Assembly: GCA_021737975.1 (NCBI GenBank)
Contig: JAIPCZ010000001.1
Coordinates: 62,001 to 126,000 of the forward strand
DNA: 64,000 bases
From: Polaromonas sp.
GTDB taxonomy: Bacteria; Pseudomonadota; Gammaproteobacteria; Burkholderiales; Burkholderiaceae_C
Reading direction: 5' to 3'
Positions 37,300 through 46,775 of this stretch are shown here, piece by piece (the stretch's first letter is position 1; the number at the start of each line of letters is the position of its first letter). The notes below the pieces were generated by a model, which had not been told where the DNA came from, searched no databases, and saw only the letters and a program-made list of their open reading frames with translations. The position numbers and the translations under genes are program-made.

Positions 37300-38061
37300 G
37301 TGGCAAACACTTTTGAAATAAAAAGCACCCAGTTGGCTCTGGTGGCTTTGCTGCTAAAAACCACTGACATTTCATTGGTCATTGACGATCTCAATGCCCA
37401 GTTTGGCCCCGACAGCCAAAGCCCGGACTTTTTCGACAACGATGCCCTGGTTCTTGACTTTTCCCAATTGGAATCAAACGGTCTGAGTCAGCCATTGCCC
37501 CATCTTTTGACTGCCTTGAAACAATGCCGTCTCAAGCCAATCGCATTCAGAAACGCTGTAAAAATGGTCGCTGTCGAGGCTGTGGCCTGTGGTCTCATTG
37601 AAGTGCCTGGCGACTTGCCGCGCGGCAAACCAGTGACTCCAAAGAAGGGCCCTGACAAAGCTGGCCCGTCATCTGTTCGGGAAATAGTGCGAGAAGTCAT
37701 TCGTCAAGTTCCTGGCCCGACAACGATGGTGATCGACAAACCCTTGCGTTCAGGCCAGAAAATTTACGCCCGCGGTGCTGACCTGGTGGTCCTGGCCATG
37801 GTCAATATGGGTGCCGAGGTGGTGGCCGATGGCAATATCCATGTGTATGCGCCCTTGCGTGGCAAGGCCATGGCGGGGGCCAGTGGCAACACTCGGGCGC
37901 GCATTTTTTCACTTTGCCTCGAGCCCGAATTGATCTCCATCGCGGGGGTCTACCGTACCAGCGAAAATCCGCTTTCCAAGGACATTCACGGCAAGCCGGC
38001 ACAGGTCCGCCTGAGCGATGACGGGCAGGATAAACTGCTTTTCGAAGCCTTGAATTCCTAA
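37300..38061 (+). CDS. minC: Septum site-determining protein MinC
   Basis: Inhibitor of FtsZ ring assembly, 253 residues from a GTG start at 37300 ([11 protein letters not shown]). The N-terminal MinC_N domain has [15 protein letters not shown] and a proline-rich linker follows near residues 105-125. The C-terminal beta-helix domain reads [41 protein letters not shown] longer in-frame ATG at 37225 would add 25 residues unlike MinC. It starts the minCDE operon just after the AT-rich region. Confidence 0.93.
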   Translation: MANTFEIKSTQLALVALLLKTTDISLVIDDLNAQFGPDSQSPDFFDNDALVLDFSQLESNGLSQPLPHLLTALKQCRLKPIAFRNAVKMVAVEAVACGLIEVPGDLPRGKPVTPKKGPDKAGPSSVREIVREVIRQVPGPTTMVIDKPLRSGQKIYARGADLVVLAMVNMGAEVVADGNIHVYAPLRGKAMAGASGNTRARIFSLCLEPELISIAGVYRTSENPLSKDIHGKPAQVRLSDDGQDKLLFEALNS

Positions 38062-38084
38062 TTTTTTTGAAAGAATTTCTCAAT

Positions 38085-38900
38085 ATGGCAAAAATCATTG
38101 TGGTGACTTCTGGCAAGGGGGGCGTCGGCAAGACCACCACCAGCGCCAGTTTTTCAACCGGCCTGGCCATGCGTGGTCACAAGACGGCCGTCATCGACTT
38201 TGACGTGGGTTTGCGCAACCTGGATCTGATCATGGGTTGCGAGCGCCGCGTGGTGTACGACCTGATCAATGTGATTCATGGCGAGGCCAACCTCAACCAG
38301 GCCCTGATCAAGGACAAGCAGTGCGACAAGCTCTATGTGCTTGCTGCATCCCAGACCCGTGACAAGGATGCCCTGACGCAGGATGGTGTCGAAAAAGTGC
38401 TGACAGACCTGGCTGCCATGGACTTCGAGTTCATCGTGTGTGATTCCCCTGCCGGCATCGAGACCGGTGCCTTGATGGCCATGCATTTTGCCGATGAGGC
38501 CCTGGTGGTGACCAACCCCGAGGTCTCCTCGGTGCGCGACTCGGACCGTATCCTGGGCATGCTCTCCAGCAAAACCCGGCGTGCCATGCAAGGACTCGAT
38601 CCGATCAAGGAACATCTGCTGATCACGCGCTACAACCCGGCCCGCGTCAACCAGGGACAAATGTTGTCCCTGCAGGACATCCAGGACATCTTGCGCATCA
38701 AGCTCATCGGTGTGATTCCGGAGAGTGAATCTGTGCTCCAGGCTTCCAACCAGGGCGTGCCAGCCGTTCACATGGAGGGCAGTGACGTGTCCGAGGCCTA
38801 CAAGGATGTGATCGACCGGTTCCTGGGCGAAAGCAAGCCCATGCGCTTCACCGAACCGCCAAAACAAGGCTTGTTCAAACGCCTGTTCGGGGGTAAATGA
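38085..38900 (+). CDS. minD: Septum site-determining ATPase MinD
   Basis: Membrane-associated Walker ATPase of 271 residues that positions MinC and oscillates with MinE. The deviant Walker A is [15 protein letters not shown] near residue 8. [21 protein letters not shown] is near residue 38, the switch [11 protein letters not shown] lies near residue 120, and the C-terminal amphipathic membrane-binding tail is [12 protein letters not shown]. It starts at ATG 38085, 23 bases after minC. Confidence 0.97.
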   Translation: MAKIIVVTSGKGGVGKTTTSASFSTGLAMRGHKTAVIDFDVGLRNLDLIMGCERRVVYDLINVIHGEANLNQALIKDKQCDKLYVLAASQTRDKDALTQDGVEKVLTDLAAMDFEFIVCDSPAGIETGALMAMHFADEALVVTNPEVSSVRDSDRILGMLSSKTRRAMQGLDPIKEHLLITRYNPARVNQGQMLSLQDIQDILRIKLIGVIPESESVLQASNQGVPAVHMEGSDVSEAYKDVIDRFLGESKPMRFTEPPKQGLFKRLFGGK

Positions 38901-38904
38901 CACC

Positions 38905-39165
38905 ATGTCGTTTTTCTCATTTTTTCTGGGCGAGAAAAAGAAAACCGCCAGCCTTGCCAAAGAGCGTTTGCAGATCATTCTGGCGCATGAGCGCAACGGT
39001 CGCAGCCCGGCCACCCCGGATTATTTGCCGGACTTGCAGCGCGAACTGATTGCCGTGATCAGCAAGTACATCAAGATCAATCCCGACGACATCAAGGTCA
39101 ATCTGGAGCGCCAGGATAACCTTGAGGTGCTCGAGGTCAAGATCGAACTGCCAGACGCCCGTTAA
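38905..39165 (+). CDS. minE: Cell division topological specificity factor MinE
   Basis: Protein of 86 residues that stimulates MinD ATPase and keeps the septum at mid-cell. The anti-MinCD region is [21 protein letters not shown] at 12-32 and the dimerisation part is [24 protein letters not shown]. It is 4 bases after minD and completes the operon. Confidence 0.96.
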   Translation: MSFFSFFLGEKKKTASLAKERLQIILAHERNGRSPATPDYLPDLQRELIAVISKYIKINPDDIKVNLERQDNLEVLEVKIELPDAR

Positions 39166-39174
39166 GCCCTGACT

Positions 39175-39200
39175 TTTCCTGCCTGCTGGCGGAAATTTTT
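39175..39200 (+). terminator. Possible terminator after minE
   Basis: TTTCC-TGCC, a TGCT loop, GGC-GGAAA, then a run of T residues form an imperfect stem-loop with a T-tract 10 bases after the minE stop. One bulged base weakens the stem. Confidence 0.45.
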
Positions 39201-39286
39201 GTGGGTGGGGTCCTGGCAGAGGTGGCCTAGAATTGATTGTTGTTAGAACCAATGCTTTTTTCATAAAAAGCTTATGAGGAGTCGTC

Positions 39287-39901
39287 ATGCAAACTCGTGA
39301 TCATTGGATAGTGGCAGGCTCGTTGGCCATGTTAGCGCTGGGTGTGTCGAACACCATGGCTGCGGAAAGAACGGGCCGTGATGTGGTTGAGCTGATCTGT
39401 TCGGCCTGTCACGCCAGCGGCAAAGACGGTGCCCCGAAAATTGGTGATGTGGCCGGCTGGACCCAACATTCCAAAAAGGGACTGGCCAAATTGACGGAAA
39501 GTGCCATTGCTGGTATCGGGAAAATGCCAGCCCACGGGGGACAACCGAACTTGAGCGACCTTGAAATCAGCCGTGCGATTGCCTTCATGGTGAGCTTTGG
39601 CAAAGCCGTGGACCCAAACAAGCCCTATGCATCACCGACCAGCACGACCGGTGAACAACTGGTGCAAAGTCATTGTGTCAATTGCCATGATGACGGCAAG
39701 TCAGGCGCACCACGCATCGATGATTTCAATGCATGGAAGCCACGTTTGCAAAAAGGCATGGATGGTCTCGTTCGTTCAGCCATTTCAGGCCACAAAGCCA
39801 TGCCGGCGCGCGCAGGCATGGCGCAGCTCAGCGATACCGATCTGCGCAACGCGGTGACTTATATGGTGGTTCAAAGCGCCACCTACAAACCCAGGAATTA
39901 G
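39287..39901 (+). CDS. Diheme cytochrome c, cytochrome c5-like tandem
   Basis: Periplasmic protein of 204 residues with a signal peptide (cleavage near NTMA-AERTG). Two heme domains repeat: [17 protein letters not shown] near residue 38 and [17 protein letters not shown] near residue 127. Each is followed by a downstream KMPA or AMPARAG segment whose Met could be the axial ligand. The pattern fits tandem cytochrome c5 domains, common carriers to oxidases in betaproteobacteria. GAGGAG precedes ATG 39287. Its stop overlaps the copA stop of the opposite strand, so the genes converge. Confidence 0.9.
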   Translation: MQTRDHWIVAGSLAMLALGVSNTMAAERTGRDVVELICSACHASGKDGAPKIGDVAGWTQHSKKGLAKLTESAIAGIGKMPAHGGQPNLSDLEISRAIAFMVSFGKAVDPNKPYASPTSTTGEQLVQSHCVNCHDDGKSGAPRIDDFNAWKPRLQKGMDGLVRSAISGHKAMPARAGMAQLSDTDLRNAVTYMVVQSATYKPRN

Positions 39902-42129
39902 GCCCTTCTTCGATTGTCGGGGGTCCAACGCTTGAGCAGCAGCGCGTTGCTCATCACACTCACCGAACTCATGGCCATGGCCGCACCTGCCATGACCGGG
40001 TTAAGAAAACCGAACGCGGCCAGCGGAATGCCTGCCACGTTGTAGACAAAAGCCCAAAACAGGTTTTGCCGTATTTTCGTGACGGTGCGGTCAGAAATAT
40101 CCAGTGCAGCGGCCACCAGCGCCAGGTCACCACGCATCAGCGTGATGCCTGCCGCGTGCATGGCGACATCGGTGCCGCCGCCCACATTGGCCATGGCCAT
40201 GCCCACATCGGCCGCAGCCAGGGCAGGGGCGTCGTTGACACCGTCTCCCACCATCACCACGGTGAGGCCTTCCTGTTTAAGGCGGGTGATATGTTCTGCC
40301 TTGTCGCCCGGCAACACGTTGCTGATGACCTCACCGGGCAGCAAACCGACGCGTTGTGCCATGGCCAGCGCCGCGCCAGCGTTGTCGCCCGAAAGCATCA
40401 TGACCCGGATGCCTCGCGCCCGCAAAGTGGCAATGGCCGCGCTGGCCCCGGCCTTGGGTTCGTCACCAAAGGCCAGCAGCGCCAGCGCCTGCAAGCCCGC
40501 AGGGGTTTGGTGCGCCATCACCGCCAGCGTGGCGCCCTGGGCCGTCAGGGACTGCAGGCGCGCTTCCAGGCCGTCGAGTTGGACATCCAGTTCCTGCATC
40601 CAGCGCACGCTGCCAATGAGGTAATCGCCGCCATTGACCTGACCGCGCAGCCCTTTTCCCGGCATGCTTTGCATTTGCGTTACCGTGGGCAAGGCCAATT
40701 GCCTGTCCTGGGCGGTCGTGACCACGGCGCGGGCCAGCGGGTGGCCACTGCCGCTTTGCAAGGCGGCGGCCAGGGTCAGCAGGGCCGCTTGATCGGCATG
40801 GGTCGCCACCACAAAGTCAGTCAGCCGTGCCTGCCCCAGTGTCAGCGTGCCGGTTTTGTCAAACACCACCACGCCAGCTTTGTGGGCCAGCTCAAGGGCC
40901 TGCGCATCCTTGATCAGGATGCCGTGCTTTGCCGCCACGCCGGTGCCGGCCATGATGGCTGCGGGTGTGGCCAGGCCCAGCGCGCAGGGGCAGGCAATCA
41001 CCAGCACCGTGACGGCGTTGATGACGGCCACCTCAAAAGCCGCGCCGCTGAGCCACCAGCCCAGCAGGGTCAGCAGCGCAAGCACCAGCACCACAGGCAC
41101 AAAAACGGCGCTCACCTTGTCGACCAGGCGCTGGATTGGCGCCTTGGCTGCCTGGGCATCTTCCACCAAGCGGATGATGCCCGCCAGCACGGTGTCAACA
41201 CCAGTGGCAGTCACCTGCACGATGACCCGGCCGTCGCCATTGAGCGTGCCGCCTGTGACCTTGTCTTTGAGTATTTTGCTGACGGGCAGCGGCTCGCCCG
41301 TGAGCATCGATTCATCGACCTGGGTCTGGCCCTCTTTGACCCGGCCGTCCACGGCAAAACGCTCACCCGGGCGCACCACCAGTTCGTCGCCCACCAGAAC
41401 CTCATCAATGGGTACGTCAACTTCGCCGTCCAGCCCCAGCAAGTGTGCTGTTTCCGGCCGCAAGGCGTGTAATGCGCGAATGGCGGAGGTTGTCTGGCGC
41501 TTGGCGCGGGCCTCCAACCACTTGCCCAGCAACACCAGCGTGATCACCACGGCAGAAGCTTCAAAATACAAGTGAGGCATGGCGCCGGACGCGGCGCTCA
41601 GCCATAACCAGACGGAAAGTGCCCAGCCCGCGCTGGTGCCCATGGCCACCAGCAGGTCCATGTTGCCGCTCAAGGCCCTGAGCGAGTGCCAGCCTGCCTT
41701 GTAAAAACGCGCGCCCAGAATGAACTGGACCGGTGTGGCGAGGACAAACTGCAGCCAGGCAGGCAGCATCCAGTGTTGTCCAAACGGGTCACCCAGCATG
41801 GGCAACATCAGGGGCAAGGACAGCGCCAGGCCCAGTGCCACCGGCCCGAAGCCGGCCCAGTTTGATTCAGCGGGTGCGTCGATGGCGGCATTGGCAGCCA
41901 CCGGCTCGTAGCCTGCATCGCGCACGGCACGCCTGAGACGCGCCTCGATCTGCTCCGATGGCACCACCATCACGCGGGCTGACTCTGTGGCCAGGTTGAC
42001 GCTGACTTCCTGCACCCCGGGCACTTTTTTCAAGGCCCGCTCGGCCCGGCCCACACACGACGCGCAAGTCATGCCGTGAATGCCAAGGTCGACACGCAGG
42101 GTGTCCGCTGGGGTTTGGGTTGTGTTCAT
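39898..42129 (-). CDS. copA: Copper-translocating P-type ATPase CopA
   Basis: P1B-1-type copper exporter of 743 residues. One N-terminal metal domain has GMTCASC (C22, C25). The membrane CPC motif [12 protein letters not shown] lies near residue 380, the phosphorylated Asp in DKTGTLT near 423, the HP motif GHPLA near 465, and [10 protein letters not shown] near 630. It starts at ATG 42129. It is divergent from a CopZ-like chaperone gene across 76 bases, so the pair probably shares control. Export of Cu(I) from the cytosol is expected; in some proteobacteria such ATPases load copper into cytochrome oxidase. Confidence 0.92.
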   Translation of the reverse strand: MNTTQTPADTLRVDLGIHGMTCASCVGRAERALKKVPGVQEVSVNLATESARVMVVPSEQIEARLRRAVRDAGYEPVAANAAIDAPAESNWAGFGPVALGLALSLPLMLPMLGDPFGQHWMLPAWLQFVLATPVQFILGARFYKAGWHSLRALSGNMDLLVAMGTSAGWALSVWLWLSAASGAMPHLYFEASAVVITLVLLGKWLEARAKRQTTSAIRALHALRPETAHLLGLDGEVDVPIDEVLVGDELVVRPGERFAVDGRVKEGQTQVDESMLTGEPLPVSKILKDKVTGGTLNGDGRVIVQVTATGVDTVLAGIIRLVEDAQAAKAPIQRLVDKVSAVFVPVVLVLALLTLLGWWLSGAAFEVAVINAVTVLVIACPCALGLATPAAIMAGTGVAAKHGILIKDAQALELAHKAGVVVFDKTGTLTLGQARLTDFVVATHADQAALLTLAAALQSGSGHPLARAVVTTAQDRQLALPTVTQMQSMPGKGLRGQVNGGDYLIGSVRWMQELDVQLDGLEARLQSLTAQGATLAVMAHQTPAGLQALALLAFGDEPKAGASAAIATLRARGIRVMMLSGDNAGAALAMAQRVGLLPGEVISNVLPGDKAEHITRLKQEGLTVVMVGDGVNDAPALAAADVGMAMANVGGGTDVAMHAAGITLMRGDLALVAAALDISDRTVTKIRQNLFWAFVYNVAGIPLAAFGFLNPVMAGAAMAMSSVSVMSNALLLKRWTPDNRRRA

Positions 42130-42148
42130 TAAGCTGAGGCCTGAGGTT

Positions 42149-42185
42149 GCTGACAAGGTTCACAATACGCGTTTTGGTTGTCAGC
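42149..42185. promoter_or_regulatory. Inverted repeat in the copA/copZ divergent promoter
   Basis: GCTGACAA (42149-42156) and TTGTCAGC (42178-42185) are perfect 8-base arms separated by 21 bases, centred in the space between copA and the CopZ-like gene. It does not look like a CueR-type operator. The function is inferred from position only. Confidence 0.45.
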
Positions 42186-42205
42186 GTATTTTCAGGGGAT
42201 TTGAA

Positions 42206-42403
42206 ATGAAGCAAATTTTTACCGTCACAGGCATGACTTGTGAACATTGTGAAAAAGCGGTTGTGCGCGCCGTGCGCCAGCTTGACCGTGCCGCCGAAGT
42301 GCAGGCCGACCGCACCCAGAACCGGGTCGAAGTGGATTCCGATCAAGCGCGCGAGGCCCTGGCCCAGGCCATTGCCGAAGAAGGTTACACGGTTGTGGCT
42401 TGA
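42206..42403 (+). CDS. CopZ-like heavy-metal chaperone
   Basis: Heavy-metal-associated domain protein of 65 residues. The metal site is GMTCEHC (Cys12 and Cys15) near the N-terminus, in the usual ferredoxin-like HMA fold, ending EEGYTVV. ATG 42206 gives the standard length for CopZ. It is divergent from copA and probably hands Cu(I) to it. The next gene, a Crp/Fnr regulator, starts 12 bases downstream. Confidence 0.9.
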   Translation: MKQIFTVTGMTCEHCEKAVVRAVRQLDRAAEVQADRTQNRVEVDSDQAREALAQAIAEEGYTVVA

Positions 42404-42415
42404 GGCCAGCCGGGC

Positions 42416-43084
42416 ATGAATACATCGACCTCGATGGCGCTGCTGACCGATTTATACCCCTCATTGGCTCAGGTTCAGCCAGCGCCAGAGGCCCCGGAAT
42501 CAGGCTTGCAGCCTTTTGAGGTGCCCGCCAACACGGTGCTGTTCAGCGAAAACATGCCTTGTCAGGGCTTTCCGCTGGTCTTGCACGGGGAAATCAAGGT
42601 CTCACGCAATTCGGGTGATGGGCGCTCGCTGGAGCTCTATCGCGTCGTGCCCGGCGAGTTGTGCCTGGTCTCAAGCGCCTGCCTGTTTCGTGTCCAGCCG
42701 CTCACTGCCTTTGGCATCACCACCAAGGCCAGCACGCTGTTGCTGGTCAAACCGGATGTGTTCACGCGCTGGCTTGAACAGCCCGCATTTCGCAACAACG
42801 TGCTGGGCCTGTTTGCCGAACGCATGGCGGACCTGACCAGCCTGATTGACGCGGTGGCGTTTCAACGGCTGGACCGTCGCCTGGCTGCGGCTTTGCTGGG
42901 GCGAGGTCAACAGCTCAACGTCACCCACCAGACCCTGGCTGACGAGCTGGGGACGGTGCGGGAAATGGTGACCCGACTGCTGCGCCGCTTCGAGCGCGAG
43001 GGCTGGGTCAGCCTGGGTCGCGAGCAGATCCAGATCGTCAATGGCGCCGCTTTGCGGACCCTGGTGAGCACCCAGCCGGCGTGA
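42416..43084 (+). CDS. Crp/Fnr-family transcriptional regulator
   Basis: Transcription factor of 222 residues with an N-terminal cyclic-nucleotide-binding-like beta barrel. FPLVLHGEIKVSRNSGDGRSLELYRVVPGELC is near residue 58. The C-terminal winged helix carries THQTLADELGTVREMVTRLLRRFEREGW near residue 170. It lacks the N-terminal cysteine cluster of FNR, so it is unlikely to be an oxygen-sensing Fe-S protein of that kind. Cysteines near CLVSSACLF could sense redox or metal, but this is speculation. It follows the copper chaperone closely and precedes a DUF2892 gene. Confidence 0.87.
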   Translation: MNTSTSMALLTDLYPSLAQVQPAPEAPESGLQPFEVPANTVLFSENMPCQGFPLVLHGEIKVSRNSGDGRSLELYRVVPGELCLVSSACLFRVQPLTAFGITTKASTLLLVKPDVFTRWLEQPAFRNNVLGLFAERMADLTSLIDAVAFQRLDRRLAAALLGRGQQLNVTHQTLADELGTVREMVTRLLRRFEREGWVSLGREQIQIVNGAALRTLVSTQPA

Positions 43085-43178
43085 ACGTGTCAAGCTGGGT
43101 GACTTGAGTCACAGACCTGGCTGGCTGATTGCGCTGTAATCGGTTCCCCTGTTCTTCAACCTGACTCAAGGAGTTTTC

Positions 43179-43370
43179 ATGAAATCAAACGTTGGCGGCA
43201 TCGACCGCATCTTGCGCATCGTGCTCGGCCTGGTGCTGATTGCCTTGACCCTGACCGGCACCATCGGTGTCTGGGGCTGGCTGGGCGTGGTGCCGCTGGC
43301 CACAGGGGCCATTGGCTGGTGCCCGCCCTATGCCATTTTTGGCTGGAACACCTGCTCGACCAAGAAGTAA
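43179..43370 (+). CDS. DUF2892 (YgaP-like) small membrane protein
   Basis: Small inner-membrane protein of 63 residues. It starts MKSNVGGIDRILRIVLGLVL, followed by two hydrophobic segments and GAIGWCPPYAIFGWNTC, the conserved DUF2892 ending with Cys residues. The motif NVGxxDRxxRxxxG is typical. AAGGAG precedes the ATG. Members occur alone or fused to rhodanese domains in sulfur and redox stress contexts. It lies after the Crp/Fnr gene and may be its target. Confidence 0.87.
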   Translation: MKSNVGGIDRILRIVLGLVLIALTLTGTIGVWGWLGVVPLATGAIGWCPPYAIFGWNTCSTKK

Positions 43371-43371
43371 A

Positions 43372-44268
43372 TCAGGTCAGCGCCGGCTCGCCGCCCAGCG
43401 CTTCCATCAGCGCCGGCAGCGCCTTTTGCAGCTCGCCGGTGGCAATCGCGACATCGGCGTCGAAGCCGTCGTCCTTGCCCGCGCTGGCGCCTTCGAACAC
43501 CACCTCCAGAAACGCCAGTTTTTTCAGTTGCAGCCCCTCGGTGAGCACAAACGAGACGCGGTCGTTCCAGGTCAGGGCCAGGCGGGTGGGCATTTTGCCG
43601 CCCTCGATATGCTGCCTGACCTCATCGGTATCGAGCCGGTGCCTGGCGTAGCGCACCACCGCTTTGGATTCATCCGCCGCCTTGAGCTCGCATTCGCGGT
43701 CCACGCTGAAGCCTTGCGGCGCTTCCTGGCTGACCAGCCAGTCGGCCATCGCGGCGCTCGGTGACAGCTGGGTGTTGACCAGGCTCAAAGCCAGGCCGGG
43801 CAGACTTTGCACCAGCAGCGTCACCAGCTCGTCGGCACGGGCCTGGCTGCCGGCATCCGTCACCATCAAGCCGGCCTCGCGGTCGATCCACACCCGGGTG
43901 CCGGACTGTTTGGTGAAGGCCATCGGCAACAGTTCCAGCCGAATGTCATCCTTGAGGTCACGGGTCTCCTTTTTGCCCGGTTTGCGGCCGGTGCTGGCTT
44001 CGATCTGGGCCACCCGCTCCTGGGCCTTTCGGTTCACCACCGAGGCGGGCAGGGCGCGGGTCTCGGTCATGAGCTTCAAAATCCATTGGCCTGCCACCGC
44101 TTCCAGCAGTGGCCCGTTGGCTTCGCCGCGAGGTGCGACCCAGCCCATCGATTTTTCCTGGCTGGCACCACATTCGACAAAGTGGTTGTCCTGCAATCGG
44201 GCCTCCACTTCCTTGGCGGTGAGGCTCCAAGCTGGAGCGATGCGGTACATGATGACATTCTTGAACAC
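43372..44268 (-). CDS. rdgC: Recombination-associated protein RdgC
   Basis: Ring-shaped DNA-binding protein of 298 residues that modulates RecA activity. The start MFKNVIMYRIAP and the middle block SLPGLALSLVNTQLSPSAAMADWL, with KMPTRLALTWNDRVSFVLTEGLQLKKL near residue 225, match RdgC along its length. It converges with the DUF2892 gene, with one base between their ends. Confidence 0.93.
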   Translation of the reverse strand: MFKNVIMYRIAPAWSLTAKEVEARLQDNHFVECGASQEKSMGWVAPRGEANGPLLEAVAGQWILKLMTETRALPASVVNRKAQERVAQIEASTGRKPGKKETRDLKDDIRLELLPMAFTKQSGTRVWIDREAGLMVTDAGSQARADELVTLLVQSLPGLALSLVNTQLSPSAAMADWLVSQEAPQGFSVDRECELKAADESKAVVRYARHRLDTDEVRQHIEGGKMPTRLALTWNDRVSFVLTEGLQLKKLAFLEVVFEGASAGKDDGFDADVAIATGELQKALPALMEALGGEPALT

Positions 44269-44454
44269 AGGGAACTTTCTTTAGTGACGACAAACGCGAA
44301 ACCGCCAATCATCCCATTAATTCCGCACGATCAACTTGGCAAAACTTTACACGGCTTTCATGCATCCTTATGGTCGCGATACACGGGCGGCGCACACTTC
44401 TTCTCACGCCGATGCCACTTCCTGGTCATTGGTTTTAACTTGAAGGACATGACG

Positions 44455-44997
44455 ATGAAAACCAATCTCAAAATTTCCCTGGTCGCGGGATTGCTGCTGG
44501 CGGCTGGCCTGGCCTACTCACAATCTCCCATGGCAGGCGCTCAGTGCGACATGACGGGACCGCATGGCATGATGCAAGGCCACGGCATGAGCCACCACGG
44601 CATGGGCAAGATGAGCCCGGCCAAAATGCAGTCCATGATGGACAAGCGCCACGCCGCGCTGAAGGGACAACTCAAGCTCACCCCCGGGCAAGCGGCCGCC
44701 TGGACCACTTTTGTTGAAAACCACAAACCACCAGCCGGCTTGAAAGCTCAGCCTGCCGCCATGCCTGACCTGGCCAAGCTCACGACGCCCGAGCGCATTG
44801 ACAAAATGAAAGAGTTGCGTGCCCAGCGCATGGGTGAGATGACCGCCGCCATGGACAAGCGCGCCGAGGCGACCAAGACTTTCTATGCCGTTTTGACGCC
44901 TGAGCAGCAGAAGGTATTTGATGCCCACACCATGCAGGGTCCCCGCTCGCCCAAGGGCATGCCGGGTGGCAAAGGCATGATGCAACCCAAAATGTGA
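44455..44997 (+). CDS. Spy/CpxP-like periplasmic protein (LTxxQ family)
   Basis: Periplasmic protein of 180 residues. The signal peptide ends near GLAYS-QSP, followed by a Met/His/Gly-rich stretch (GPHGMMQGHGMSHHGMGKMS) that could bind metal. Two LTxxQ-type motifs are seen, LTPGQAAAW near residue 79 and LTPEQQKVFDAH near residue 151, with a helical middle. Spy/CpxP proteins chaperone or sense misfolded periplasmic proteins and respond to copper or envelope stress. I use ATG 44455 because GAAGGA is 7 bases before it. Confidence 0.82.
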   Translation: MKTNLKISLVAGLLLAAGLAYSQSPMAGAQCDMTGPHGMMQGHGMSHHGMGKMSPAKMQSMMDKRHAALKGQLKLTPGQAAAWTTFVENHKPPAGLKAQPAAMPDLAKLTTPERIDKMKELRAQRMGEMTAAMDKRAEATKTFYAVLTPEQQKVFDAHTMQGPRSPKGMPGGKGMMQPKM

Positions 44998-45141
44998 GCT
45001 CAGTCTGGCACAGTTCTGCTGACAAGCACTCAGGGGCGGCATTCACAAAGCGAGGATGCCGCCCCTGCCATTTTTGGGGCGCAGCGTCAGGCGGGCGGCT
45101 CGCTTGTGGCAACATTGGCCAGTTTTATTCCGCCACCAGTC

Positions 45142-45984
45142 ATGTCCAAATCTCTGCCAAACGCCAAAAATTCTGCTTTTCCAAACGCCAGGGTCCTGGT
45201 CCGCGCCGTTGGCGCCGGACAGCCCCTGTCGTGGTTGCTCAGGGCGTGGCATGACCTGACCCGCTGTGGCTGGATCAGTCTGTTGCACGGCTTGGCGTTG
45301 GCACTGGTTGGCGCCCTGATGTTGTGGGTGGGGCACGATCGCTTCTGGTTCCTGGCCGGCGCGTTTTCAGGCTTTCTCTTGGTGGGCCCGGTGTTGGTCA
45401 CCAGTTTGTATGCCCTGAGTCGTGGCCTCGAGCGCGGCGAAAGGGCCGGTTTTGCAACGGTGCTGGAAACCTGGCTTAACTGGAAGAATGGCCGGATCCA
45501 GCCCTGGGGCGACCCGCAATGGCGGCTGGTGCGATTTGGCGTGCTGCTGGCCTTGGCGGGCACGGCCTGGGTGCTTATCTCCGCTGGCTTGATCACCTTG
45601 CTGGCACCCGCGCCCATCACCTCACCGCTGGTCTTTGTTAGAGAAGTGGTGCTGGCAAGGGAGGGCTGGCTGTTCGAGGCCTGGCTGGCGCTGGGGGGGG
45701 CGCTGGTGGCCCCCATTTTTTCCTCGACGGTGATCACCATTCCCTTGTTGCTTGACCGGCAGGTCAGCGTCGGGCAGGCCATTTTTGCCAGCTGGCAAGT
45801 GATCCTGGCCAACCCGGTGCCGATGGCTTTTTGGGCGGCGATCCTCATGGTGCTGACCTTCGTGGGTTTTGCCACCGCCCTCATCGGCCTGGTGCTGCTG
45901 GTGCCGCTGCTTGGCCACGCCAGCTGGCATGCTTACCGCGACCTGCTGGATGTGTCTGCCTTGCCGGAACGGGAGCAGCGCTAA
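45142..45984 (+). CDS. DUF2189 inner-membrane protein
   Basis: Predicted membrane protein of 280 residues with about five to six hydrophobic segments. It contains the DUF2189 features LRAWHDLTRCGWISLLHGLALALVGALML near residue 33 and GPVLVTSLYALSRGLERGE near residue 85. No function is known for this family. It overlaps the following DUF2788 gene by one base (TAATG), suggesting a joint role in the membrane. Confidence 0.87.
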   Translation: MSKSLPNAKNSAFPNARVLVRAVGAGQPLSWLLRAWHDLTRCGWISLLHGLALALVGALMLWVGHDRFWFLAGAFSGFLLVGPVLVTSLYALSRGLERGERAGFATVLETWLNWKNGRIQPWGDPQWRLVRFGVLLALAGTAWVLISAGLITLLAPAPITSPLVFVREVVLAREGWLFEAWLALGGALVAPIFSSTVITIPLLLDRQVSVGQAIFASWQVILANPVPMAFWAAILMVLTFVGFATALIGLVLLVPLLGHASWHAYRDLLDVSALPEREQR

Positions 45985-46196
45985 TGTTTGGTTTTACCGA
46001 AGAGCAAATTGCCGCCTTTGGCATGACTTTTGGCGTCGGCGGCCTGATGCTCTACATGCTGTTCATCATTGGCCAGCTGGCCTGGGAGTCCAAGGCCGGA
46101 AAGTTCGGCTTTTTTGTCATGATGCTTGGGTTGGCCTTTGGCATGGTGGGTTTTGTTGCCAAGTACATGATCCAGTGGGTGATGAACATCAAGTAA
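45984..46196 (+). CDS. DUF2788 small membrane protein
   Basis: Membrane protein of 70 residues with two helices (about 13-33 and 44-66). It starts MFGFTEEQIAAFGMTFGVGG, which matches the short DUF2788 family. It begins on the last base of the DUF2189 stop codon. Function unknown. Confidence 0.85.
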   Translation: MFGFTEEQIAAFGMTFGVGGLMLYMLFIIGQLAWESKAGKFGFFVMMLGLAFGMVGFVAKYMIQWVMNIK

Positions 46197-46775
46197 TCAG
46201 CCGAAGGGCCGCACCCCGATCAGCAGCCCGTGCAGCCAGAGCGTAAAGGCGATCCAGAGCGCGACCCCGAGCGCCACGGTGATTCCCGTCGCCCCGGTGC
46301 TTCCCTGTGGATACCGCGTGCCGCTTTGTCGATCGCGCCTTTTTGCGGCCATGAACACAAACAGGGACCAAACCAGAAAGCTGCCAAAAAGCGTGACATG
46401 GGCCAGGTTGCCATTGGCCAGCAAATGGGCCAGCGCCCAGAGCATCACAGCGGCCGTCATCGGGTGGTGCAGGCGCGCCTTGATCCGGTTGCCAGGCACA
46501 TAGGCGGCGGCCAGCAGCACGAAGCTCAACAAGGTCAGCAGCAGCGCCAGATGGCGCAGGCCGGTCGGCGGGCTCCACAGTTGCACCGGCATTTGTCGCG
46601 CCAGGCCAAAGCCCCACGCGATCAGGGCAAACCCGAGCAAGGACAGCAAGGTGTAAAGCGCGCGCCAGCGTGACGCCCCCAGCCTGGCGCGGGTGCGGGT
46701 GCGCCAGCCGTCAGCGACGATCCGCATGGAATGTGTACCCACAAACAGCAAAAGCCCCAGGATCAGGTAAAGCAT
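46197..46775 (-). CDS. NnrU-family membrane protein
   Basis: Inner-membrane protein of 192 residues with about five helices. The opening MLYLILGLLLFVGTHSMRIV and the THSMR plus LLANGNLAHVTLFGSFLVWSL segments fit NnrU, first linked to nitric-oxide metabolism and related to isoprenoid-like NnrU/MddA membrane proteins. ATG 46775 is used. It is adjacent and convergent to DUF2788. No nitrite or nitric-oxide reductase gene lies nearby, so a denitrification role is not supported here. Confidence 0.85.
   Translation of the reverse strand: MLYLILGLLLFVGTHSMRIVADGWRTRTRARLGASRWRALYTLLSLLGFALIAWGFGLARQMPVQLWSPPTGLRHLALLLTLLSFVLLAAAYVPGNRIKARLHHPMTAAVMLWALAHLLANGNLAHVTLFGSFLVWSLFVFMAAKRRDRQSGTRYPQGSTGATGITVALGVALWIAFTLWLHGLLIGVRPFG

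Noticed and set aside
39733-41472. A 579-codon open frame antisense to copA
   Set aside because: CopA has all P-type ATPase motifs in the other frame; the antisense translation is His/Gln/Arg-rich and matches nothing.
43085-43178. FNR-type box upstream of the DUF2892 gene
   Set aside because: TTGAGTCAC does not continue into the TTGAT-N4-ATCAA consensus.
46197-46775. Denitrification island around NnrU
   Set aside because: No nitrite, nitric-oxide or nitrous-oxide reductase gene is near; NnrU occurs widely outside such clusters.
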